Assembly: GCF_900129795.1 (NCBI RefSeq) | Contig: NZ_FQWW01000006.1 | Span: forward strand, 186,001 to 250,000 | DNA from: Flavobacterium sp. CF108 | Lineage (GTDB): Bacteria; Bacteroidota; Bacteroidia; Flavobacteriales; Flavobacteriaceae | Direction of reading: 5' to 3' | Length of the DNA stretch: 64,000 nt | Shown: positions 58,101-64,000 of the stretch, piece after piece | Layout: each line of letters begins with the position of its first letter | Numbering within the stretch: the first letter of the stretch is position 1 | Position numbers and translations under genes: made by a program | Notes under the pieces: generated by a model | The model's database searches: none | The model's input: only the letters and a program-made list of their open reading frames with translations | Told to the model about the DNA's origin: nothing

Positions 58101-61100
58101 TCCATATTATCATCAAAACTTCCAGATTACATGATCCCTGCAGCTTATATCTGGCTGGATAGTTTTCCGGTTACCGCTAATGGTAAAGTAGATAAAAGGG
58201 TACTTCCTAATCCTGATTTTACAGCCGGAGAAGTATATGCTGCTGCAGAGAATGAGGATCAGGAGAAACTGGTCATGATATGGTCTGATGTTTTGGGTAT
58301 TGCGGCTGAAAAAATCAGCATCCACTCCGACTTTTTTAATCTGGGAGGGCATTCTTTAATGGCCATTACCCTGAGTAATAAAATTAATAAAGTATTCTCG
58401 GTTAATATTTCACTTCGTGATTTATTTGAACACCGTACTATATCTGAATTATCAGTATATATTTTAAGTGCCGAAAAGGTTGGTTTCGTATCAATTCCAC
58501 AGGCACAGCAGCAAGATTATTATCCATTATCTTCAGCGCAGAAACGAATGTATTTTCTATATGAGTTTGACAAAGAGAGTACGGCTTACAATATGCCCGG
58601 TTTTTTCAGGATTGGCAGACCGCTTGATGTTTCCCGTTTAGAAACGGCCTTTGCAAAATTGGTTTCACGCCATCAAAGCCTTCGTACCGTATTTGAAATA
58701 ATAGATGGTATTCCTGTACAGCGTATATTAAATGAGAATTCCTTTAAAATGGGGCATTACAGCGGAGATGTTTCAGAAATGAATAGCTACATCAGTGCCT
58801 TTATCCGTCCTTTTAATCTGTCTGGAGAGTTTCCAATCCGCATCTCGCTGATGGAAGTTACGGGAGAAGATTACCTTTTAATGTTTGACATGCACCATAT
58901 TATCAATGACGGTGTTTCGCATGAGATCTTAATGCGTGAATTCTGGGCATTATACAAAGGCCTGCAGTTAGATGCTTTACGTATTCAATATACAGATTAT
59001 GCCGTATGGCAGCAGAGTGATTTGCATCAGTCTTTAGTATCGACCCATAAATCGTACTGGCTTGACCTGTATTCAAAAGAAATCAATGCTTTAGACCTGC
59101 CATTGGATTATCCGCGCCCGCTTTATAAAGGCGGTCAGGGCAGCAGTCATTCGCTGGATTTGGATAAAGAGAAAACCACTAAGCTTCGCAGTCTGGCAGC
59201 TTCTAGCGGTGTAACGGTTTATACCTTGTTTCTGGCTGTTTATAATGTACTGCTCAGCAAGATCTGTAATCAGGACGATATTATTGTAGGAACTCCGACA
59301 GCCGGACGCCACCATGCCGATCTTGAAGGTATAGTAGGTATGTTTGTTAACACGCTTGCACTTCGTAATACTGTAGATTCGGGAATTTCATTCAAGGATT
59401 TTCTGGCTTCGGTACACGAATCGGCATTATCTGCTTTTGATCATCAGCTGTATCAGTATGAAGAACTGGTTGATGCATTGGAGCTTCCTCGTGATGCGAG
59501 CCGTAACTCTTTATTTGATGTTTCTTTTACGTATCAAAAACAGGTTGATGATTCCAGTTTTAACGATCCGGAATTTAAAATCAGCTTTCATGAAGTAGCG
59601 TATAATACTGCTAAATTCGATCTGAGCCTTGCCGTGCTGGATGCAGAAGAAATAGGTATTTCCTTTAATTATCGTACAGATTTGTTTACAGCTTCAAGCG
59701 CAGCACGCTTTGGTGATTATCTTCATAGAATTATCGAAGAAGTTCTGGAAAATGAAAACCAGTTAATAAAAGATATTACCATTTTATCTGAAGCAGAGAA
59801 ATCGCAGCTACTGGTTGATTTTAATAATACTTTTGCAGATTATGACCTGCAGCAGACAGTTCTGGATATGTTTATCTCGCAATGTGCTGAAACACCAGAT
59901 TCAGATGCAGTTGTTTTTGGAGAAGAACGTCTTAGCTATCGTGATCTAGATACCAGATCTGATCTTTGGGCATCCCATCTTATTGATTCTGGTGTAACTG
60001 CCGGTTCAATAGTTGGTTTAATCATGACCCGTTCAAGTGAAATGATAACAGCTATCCTTACTGTTATGAAAGCCGGGGCAGCTTATGTACCGATTAACCC
60101 GACCCAGCCTGTATCGCGTACAGCTCATATGCTGGAGGAATGCGGCTGCGAGTTTGTGATCAGTAATCTAGAATCACATGACCTGCAGGGTTATACTTAT
60201 CTGTCTGTAGAAGATCTGGATAGTGAGCAGATCATTAGAAGCCTGGAAAAAAAGAAACTTCCAAAAGTAAATCCACGGAGCCTTGCTTATGTTATTTATA
60301 CCTCAGGTTCTACCGGAAATCCAAAAGGGGTTATGGTTGAACATGAATCGGTTACAAATTTAATCAACCACGAACGCGAATTCTTAGCGATAGAAGCCAG
60401 CGATAAAATCCTGCAGTTTTCGCCTTATTATTTTGATGTTTCTGTAGAACAGATCTGGTTATCGCTGACCACGGGAGCGAGTCTGATATTAATTGATTCT
60501 GTGATATTAACAGATCAGGATTTGTTTGTCGGATATTTAGATACACATTCGGTTACACATCTTAATGTTACGCCGTCCTTTTTAGAGAGTTTATCGCTGC
60601 CAGTTTTACCAAGTCTTAAACGAATAGTAGTATCTGGAGAAGAGTGTAAATTAGGACTGGCCCGCAGGTACAACGCAGATTATGATTTTTATAATGAATA
60701 CGGGCCGACAGAAACAACGGTTATCTCGATTTCTCAAAAATTAACTCCGGAAGTATTAAAAGGTGATAAAGTTTCTATAGGCCGTCCTGTAGCGAATACT
60801 CAGGTATATGTTCTGGATGCGCAGATGAAACTTTTGCCAATAGGTGTAAAAGGAGAGCTTTATATAGGAGGTAAAGGTTTATCAAAAGGATATGTAAATC
60901 GTTTGGATTTAACTCAGGAGCGTTTTGTAGAGAACCCTTTTGGCTCCGGGCTTTTGTATAAAACAGGAGATTTGGCAAGATGGTTTCCTGATGGAACAGT
61001 TGATTACTTAGGAAGGTTAGACGGGCAGATAAAACTTAATGGTGTTAGAATTGAGTTAGGTGAAATAGAAAGCCATTTAAAAGCTTTTAAAGGAATTAAA

Positions 61101-61619
61101 GATGTCGTTGTCAGCCTCCGTGAAATTGAAAACAATAAAACGCTGGCAGCTTATTATGTAGGAGACGAGATGATAATTAAATCTGAATTAAAAGATTTTT
61201 TAATCGACCGACTTCCATTTAGCATGATACCAAGTCATTATATACAACTGGATAAATTGCCATTAAGTCCAACAGGTAAATTAGACCGCAGATTGTTACC
61301 AGATGTGGAAAAGAAAGAAAAGGTTTATGAAGCTCCGTCAAACGAAATAGAAAAGCAATTGGTATCAATCTGGTCCGAACTATTACAAATAGAAATTGAG
61401 AAGATCAATATTAATGACGGATTTTTTGAACTGGGCGGTAATTCCTTAAAAGCAATTGCACTTGTAAATACTATTTCTAAAATGTTATCTGTAAAAATAA
61501 CATTGAAAGAGATTTTTACAAAACAAACTATTAGAGAAATAGCGAACTATATCATTACAATTAAACAAATAACAGATACAACAGAAGAAAATAAAGAAGA
61601 AATAAAACTTATACTATGA
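52107..61619 (+). CDS. NRPS 6: TubC docking - three C-A-T modules in near-identical tandem
   Basis: A 3170-residue protein. TubC docking 1-60, then three C-A-T modules of about 1032 residues each, with C-domain HH at 198, 1230 and 2263 and carrier serines S1050, S2083 and S3113. Pockets by eye: module 1 D-P-E-H-I-G-K-V-T, module 2 D-V-E-N-V-S-E-V-I, module 3 the same as module 2. The acidic residue at the third pocket position could pair with a basic side chain such as diaminopropionate, but no known code matches. All three condensation motifs read HHI(V/I)NDG. The gene is visibly richer in G+C than NRPS 1-5 except for the core of the first A domain. C-terminal tail EEIKLIL. Overlaps both neighbours by 4 bp. 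Confidence 0.9.
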   Translation: MTTDEYITYLRSLNIIVTSQENKIAVEDPNDALTSEIIEELKVRKTDILEFFNLIKSKKELFIGISKAPESAYYPLSSAQKRMYFLYEFDKKSTAYNVPVFFRIGRPLDVSRLETAFAKLVSRHQSLRTVFEIVDGVPVQRILNDNSFKMEHYSGNVSEINTYINTFVRPFNLSAEFPIRISLMEVTGEDYLLMLDMHHIVNDGVSHDILMREFWALYKGLQLDELRIQYTDYAVWQQSDSHQSLVSAHKSYWLDLYSKEISALDLPLDYPRPLYKGGQGNSHSLHLNKQQSARLRSLAASSGVTVYTLFLAVYNVLLSKVCNQDDIIVGTPTAGRHHADLEGIVGMFVNTLALRNNVDSGISFKDFLASVHESTLSAFDHQLYQYEELVDALELPRDASRSPLFDVFFSYQNQVDDSGFNDPELKISYHEVSYDIAKFDLSLAVLDAEEIILNFGYRTDLFTVLSLARFSSYLHRIIEEVLENENQLIRDITILSEAEKSQLLVDFNDTFADYDLKQTVLDMFISQCAETPDSDAVVFGEERLSYRDLDERSDLWASHLIDSDVAAGSIVGLIMTRSSEMITAILAVMKAGAAYVPINPIQPVSRTAHMLEECGSVFVISNLEKQPNELLGYTYLSVKDLDSEQIIRSLEKKKLPKVNSQSLAYVIYTSGSTGNPKGVMVHHESATNLINYEREFFSIESSDRILQFSPYYFDPSVEQIWLSLTTGAALVLVDEATLLESSILNSYLIEKGITHFHSTPSFLEKVDFEGVSTLRRVISGGEICKLQLAEKISNKYSFYNKYGPTETTVTFTIHKIVKENIQSKVSIGRPVANAQAYILDGQMNLLPIGVKGELYIGGKGLSKGYLNRLDLTQERFVENPFGTGLLYKTGDLARWFADGTIDYLGRNDNQIKLRGYRIELGEIESQLEAIDTVNQVLVIAHGSDDNKQLIAYLSGSEQLESAKIKSILSSKLPDYMIPSAFIWLDSFPVTANGKVDKRTLPNPDFTAGEVYVAAENEDQEKLVMIWSDVLGIAADKISIHSDFFNLGGHSLMAITLSNKINKVFSVNISLRDLFEHRTISELSIYILSAEKVSFISIPQAQQEDYYPLSSAQKRMYFLYEFDKESTAYNMPGFFRIGRPLDVSRLETAFAKLVSRHQSLRTVFEIVDGIPVQRILNENSFKMGHYSGDVSEMNTYISAFIRPFNLSGEFPIRISLMEVKDEDYLLMFDMHHIINDGVSHEILMREFWSLYKGLQLDALRIQYTDYAVWQQSDSHQSLVSTHKAYWLDLYSKEINALDLPLDYPRPLYKDGQGSSHSLHLNKEKTAKLRSLAASSGVTVYTLFLAVYNVLLSKLCNQDDIIVGTPTAGRHHADLEGIVGMFVNTLALRNNVDSGISFKDFLASVHESTLSAFDHQLYQYEELVDALDLPRDASRSPLFDVLFTYNKQVDDSGFSDPELKISYHEVSYNTAKFDLSLAVLDAEEISLDFGYRTDLFTASSLARFSSYLHKIIEEILENENQLIKDITILSEAETSKLLVDFNNTFADYDLQQTVLDMFISQCAETPDSDAVVFGEERLSYRDLDERSDLWASHLIDSGVTAGSIVGLIMTRSSEMITAILAVMKAGAAYVPINPTQPVSRTAHILEECGCEFVISNLEKQSDELQGYTYLSVEELDSEQIIRSLEKKTLPKVNSQSLAYVIYTSGSTGNPKGVMVEHESVTNLINHEREFLEIESSDKILQFSPYYFDVSVEQIWLSLTTGAALVLIDSVVLTDQDLFIGYLEEHSVTHLNVTPSFLESLSLPVLPNLKRIVVSGEECKLGLARRYNEDYDFYNEYGPTETTVISISQKLTSETLKGDKVSIGRPVANTQVYVLDAQMNLLPIGVKGELYIGGKGLSKGYLNRLDLTQERFVENPFGTGLLYKTGDLARWFADGTIDYLGRNDNQIKLRGYRIELGEIESQLEAIDTVNQVLVIAHGSDDNKQLIAYLCGSEQLESAKIKSILSSKLPDYMIPAAYIWLDSFPVTANGKVDKRVLPNPDFTAGEVYAAAENEDQEKLVMIWSDVLGIAAEKISIHSDFFNLGGHSLMAITLSNKINKVFSVNISLRDLFEHRTISELSVYILSAEKVGFVSIPQAQQQDYYPLSSAQKRMYFLYEFDKESTAYNMPGFFRIGRPLDVSRLETAFAKLVSRHQSLRTVFEIIDGIPVQRILNENSFKMGHYSGDVSEMNSYISAFIRPFNLSGEFPIRISLMEVTGEDYLLMFDMHHIINDGVSHEILMREFWALYKGLQLDALRIQYTDYAVWQQSDLHQSLVSTHKSYWLDLYSKEINALDLPLDYPRPLYKGGQGSSHSLDLDKEKTTKLRSLAASSGVTVYTLFLAVYNVLLSKICNQDDIIVGTPTAGRHHADLEGIVGMFVNTLALRNTVDSGISFKDFLASVHESALSAFDHQLYQYEELVDALELPRDASRNSLFDVSFTYQKQVDDSSFNDPEFKISFHEVAYNTAKFDLSLAVLDAEEIGISFNYRTDLFTASSAARFGDYLHRIIEEVLENENQLIKDITILSEAEKSQLLVDFNNTFADYDLQQTVLDMFISQCAETPDSDAVVFGEERLSYRDLDTRSDLWASHLIDSGVTAGSIVGLIMTRSSEMITAILTVMKAGAAYVPINPTQPVSRTAHMLEECGCEFVISNLESHDLQGYTYLSVEDLDSEQIIRSLEKKKLPKVNPRSLAYVIYTSGSTGNPKGVMVEHESVTNLINHEREFLAIEASDKILQFSPYYFDVSVEQIWLSLTTGASLILIDSVILTDQDLFVGYLDTHSVTHLNVTPSFLESLSLPVLPSLKRIVVSGEECKLGLARRYNADYDFYNEYGPTETTVISISQKLTPEVLKGDKVSIGRPVANTQVYVLDAQMKLLPIGVKGELYIGGKGLSKGYVNRLDLTQERFVENPFGSGLLYKTGDLARWFPDGTVDYLGRLDGQIKLNGVRIELGEIESHLKAFKGIKDVVVSLREIENNKTLAAYYVGDEMIIKSELKDFLIDRLPFSMIPSHYIQLDKLPLSPTGKLDRRLLPDVEKKEKVYEAPSNEIEKQLVSIWSELLQIEIEKININDGFFELGGNSLKAIALVNTISKMLSVKITLKEIFTKQTIREIANYIITIKQITDTTEENKEEIKLIL
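52323..61619 (+). repeat. Tandem repeat of three 3.1-kb NRPS modules
   Basis: Units begin at the same codons (Tyr-Tyr/Pro-Leu-Ser-Ser) at 52323, 55419 and 58518, spaced 3096 and 3099 bp. Long stretches are nearly identical in DNA, including third codon positions, for example around 53090, 56185 and 59284. Two blocks break the pattern: about 54300-54590 in unit 1 (A-domain core) and about 60985-61619 in unit 3 (end of A plus T, which instead resembles the end of NRPS 5). This points to recent duplication with recombination. Confidence 0.85.
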
Positions 61620-64000
61620 GAACAGACGAATACATTACTCATTTGAGAGGGAAAGGAATTATGGTGTCTATTCAGGAAAATCAAGTAGAGGTTAAAGCTC
61701 CGGATGGAGTATTAACACCTGATATTATAGAAGACCTTAAATCAAAAAAAAGAGATATTCTTGATTTTTTTAATTCGATAATTGAAGAAAAAGAGTTTGA
61801 GTTAATTAAACCAGCTCCAATACAACCGCATTATCCGTTGTCACGCGGGCAAATTCGTCTTTGGATTCTTAATGAGCTTGGAGAAACTCAGGGATTATAT
61901 AATTCACCTTTAATTTATCCTATAGGAGAGTTAGATGTCGATATGGTTAAGGAAACGCTTAATGATCTGATTTTACGTCATGAAATCCTTAGAACAGTTA
62001 TAAAAATTGTAGATGGCCAGCCTCGCCAATTTGTTAAGGAATTTAATGATTTTAAGTTAGATATTGATCATCTTGAGGCTTTTACGCCCGCTGATTATAG
62101 AACAATAATAGAGAAGGAACTTTTTTATCCTTTTGATTTAGCTAAGTCAGCAATTAAAGCATCTTTAGTGAAAAATTACGACGGAAAAATGCTGCTTGTC
62201 CTTATTTTTCATCATATTATTATAGATGCCTGGTCATTAAATGTACTTAGTAACGAGTTTACCGAAATTTACAAATCAAAAGCTACAGGATCTTTTGCTT
62301 ATGTTCCTAAATTAACAATTCAGTATAAAGATTATGCTGTATGGCAAAACACTTTACATGAAACAGGAAATTTTGATGGTGCCAGAAAATATTGGATTGA
62401 TAAGTTTTCTGGTAAAATAGCCAGATTAAAATTACCGGTAGATTTTTCATCTGAGGAAACTCAAACCTATGAAGGAAACAATGCTAATTTCGAAATTTCA
62501 AATAAAATTTCAAATCAGCTGATAGCATTTGCAAAACAGCATAATGTTTCTCTATATATGATATTTATAGGGGTTTTAAAATCCTTATTTCACAGATATA
62601 CCGGTGAAGAAGATATAATTTTAGGTTCTGTTGTAAGCGGGCGAGATCATGCCAGTTTAAAAGATCAGGTTGGTTTTTATGTAAATACCATTGCTCTTAG
62701 AACTGCTGTTAAGGGGACAAGTTCGTTTAAGCAGATTCTTCAAGATGTAAAAACGACAACTCTGGACGCTTTTGAACATCAGTCTTATCCATTTGATTTA
62801 TTAGTAAATGAAATAGAAAGTGAAGTTAATGCAGAAAAAAATCCATTATTTGATGTATTAATATCCTATCATGATTCTGATGATTCTATAGATCCGTCAA
62901 ATAAAATTATAGAAAGCCTGTCTTTAGGGGACGAGATTGAATTTTGTAATACCATTGCCAGTAAATTTGATTTATCTTATACTTTTCAAAGAAAACCAGA
63001 TGGTACAATAATGGGAACTTTAGGATTTAATGCAAATCTTTTTGGCAAAAATAAAATTACAAGAATGATTCATCATTTTAAAAATTTGCTTGAAGAAGTA
63101 TTAAATAATCCAAATGAACCTATTGCTGATATTTTTTATTTAGAGAAAGAGGAAGTTAAAACCTTAGCAGCATTTAATAATACTGCTAAAACACTTCACT
63201 TTAATAAAGGGATGAAGCATATTATTGAATCCCGTGTTGAAAAAAATCCTGCATCAACAGCTATAATTACTGAAAATGGAGAAGTAACTTTTGAGGAATT
63301 AAATAATAAAGCAAATCGTTTATCTCATTATCTCAAAGATACATTTAAAGTTTCTAAAGGAGATTGTGTAGGGGTTATGATGGACAATACGGTCGATAGA
63401 ATGGTGGCCCTTTTAAGTATTATCAAACTTGGAGGAGTGTATGTGCCTATTGATAAGGAAAATCCATTTGAAAGAACATCTTTTATACTAAATGATACCA
63501 ATGCTAAACTTTTAATGACCGAAAGCTTCTGTAAGGTGGTTCAGGAAGAATCGCGATACAATGTTGCTTTTGTAAAAGTGGATCAGATAAAAAATGATTT
63601 AAATGAGTTTTCATCAGAAAATATTAAAGTCAACGTTGATTTACAAGATCTGTTTTCAATATTATATACTTCAGGATCAACCGGAAATCCAAAAGGCGTA
63701 TTAATTAAAAATGAAGGGTTAATAAATAGAATAAATTGGTTTTGGGATCATTATGAATTTACTGAAAACGATATTATTTTTCAAAAAACACCATTTGTTT
63801 TTGATGTTTCGATTGGAGAAATATTCATGCCGCTGTGTTTTGGAGCAAAATTAGTGCTTGCTACCGGCGAGGAAAATTCACTTCAGATTACAGAAAGTAT
63901 TATTAAATACAATTTAACTTATATACATTTCTCACCTACTCAGTTAAATAACTATTTAGATGCTGTAGATAATGATTTTTCAAAAATTACTTCTTTAAGA
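61616..64000 (+). CDS. NRPS 7 (partial): TubC docking - C - A, runs off the right edge
   Basis: Starts at ATG 61616, overlapping the NRPS 6 stop by 4 bp, and stays open for 795 codons to the window end. It begins MRTDEYITHLRGKGIMVSIQ, a TubC docking domain. C domain about 75-500 with H199-H200-IIID-A: Ala replaces the Gly of HHxxxDG and it opens YPLSRGQIRLWIL, different from the C domains of NRPS 5 and 6. The A domain begins near residue 520 with YTSGSTGNPKG; pocket positions visible so far are D-V-G-H. The rest of the A domain and the T domain, and any further modules or thioesterase, lie outside the window. Confidence 0.88.
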   Translation, partial: MRTDEYITHLRGKGIMVSIQENQVEVKAPDGVLTPDIIEDLKSKKRDILDFFNSIIEEKEFELIKPAPIQPHYPLSRGQIRLWILNELGETQGLYNSPLIYPIGELDVDMVKETLNDLILRHEILRTVIKIVDGQPRQFVKEFNDFKLDIDHLEAFTPADYRTIIEKELFYPFDLAKSAIKASLVKNYDGKMLLVLIFHHIIIDAWSLNVLSNEFTEIYKSKATGSFAYVPKLTIQYKDYAVWQNTLHETGNFDGARKYWIDKFSGKIARLKLPVDFSSEETQTYEGNNANFEISNKISNQLIAFAKQHNVSLYMIFIGVLKSLFHRYTGEEDIILGSVVSGRDHASLKDQVGFYVNTIALRTAVKGTSSFKQILQDVKTTTLDAFEHQSYPFDLLVNEIESEVNAEKNPLFDVLISYHDSDDSIDPSNKIIESLSLGDEIEFCNTIASKFDLSYTFQRKPDGTIMGTLGFNANLFGKNKITRMIHHFKNLLEEVLNNPNEPIADIFYLEKEEVKTLAAFNNTAKTLHFNKGMKHIIESRVEKNPASTAIITENGEVTFEELNNKANRLSHYLKDTFKVSKGDCVGVMMDNTVDRMVALLSIIKLGGVYVPIDKENPFERTSFILNDTNAKLLMTESFCKVVQEESRYNVAFVKVDQIKNDLNEFSSENIKVNVDLQDLFSILYTSGSTGNPKGVLIKNEGLINRINWFWDHYEFTENDIIFQKTPFVFDVSIGEIFMPLCFGAKLVLATGEENSLQITESIIKYNLTYIHFSPTQLNNYLDAVDNDFSKITSLR

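Noticed and set aside
52323..61619. Tandem 3.1-kb repeat as an assembly artefact
   Set aside because: The units differ at defined places (A-core of unit 1, end of unit 3) and by one codon in length, and the reading frame is intact throughout; a real triplication is more likely, although long reads would settle it.
1..64000. CRISPR arrays, tRNA or rRNA genes, insertion sequences
   Set aside because: I saw no short regularly spaced repeats, no cloverleaf-type or rRNA-like sequence, and no transposase or integrase frame in the window.

Overview
The window looks like Bacteroidota DNA, most likely a flavobacterium or a close relative. It is strongly AT-rich, start codons lack clear Shine-Dalgarno sequences, several promoters fit the phylum's TTTG-N19/20-TAnnTTTG form, and there is a 'KKLSLEKFRI...GGG' double-glycine leader peptide and a TPR/membrane/AraC regulator typical of the group. 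Almost everything is specialised metabolism: two small RiPP (ribosomally made, modified peptide) loci back to back, then a very large lipopeptide assembly line that runs off the right edge.

Region 1 (about 1-5313, minus strand): a split class I lanthipeptide-type dehydratase (glutamylation half 2949-5258, elimination half 2084-2959), a TPR-AraC regulator (381-2087), a 49-residue GG-leader precursor with a Cys-free Ser/Thr core (104-253), and the first 20 codons of a secreted protein at the left edge. Region 2 (about 5447-9688, plus strand): a radical SAM/SPASM peptide maturase, a 49-residue precursor ending in a Cys-Cys core followed by a strong terminator hairpin, an HtrB/LpxL-like acyltransferase homologue, and an M50 membrane protease. 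This is a compact RiPP locus whose combination of parts I do not recognise as a described system.

Region 3 (10018-64000, plus strand): SbnA- and SbnB-like enzymes for L-2,3-diaminopropionate, an HxE-type Fe/2-oxoglutarate hydroxylase resembling AsnO/SyrP, a cyclic-peptide ABC exporter, an orphan FtsX-type permease, a fully reducing type I PKS (KS-AT-DH-ER-KR-ACP), and seven NRPS proteins. The first NRPS begins with a fatty acyl-AMP ligase and a lipo-initiation condensation domain. Reading adenylation pockets by eye gives acyl - D-X1 (Gln/Glu-like) - D-Asn - X3 (same pocket as X1) - Asn - Thr - Ser - X7 - X8 - X9 - X10 - X11 and onward; X7, X9 and X10 have related pockets and may be diaminopropionate. 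Proteins are chained by TubC-type N-terminal docking domains and short hydrophobic C-terminal tails. No thioesterase is in the window, so the line continues past 64000.

The most interesting regulatory signal is a 10-bp palindrome, ATTTATAAAT, centred exactly 43.5 bp upstream of the -7 element of three promoters: the RiPP-A precursor, the RiPP-B operon and the lipopeptide operon. The last two carry a second copy 21 bp further upstream, which makes 31-37 bp palindromes. This suggests one regulator switches on all three pathways.
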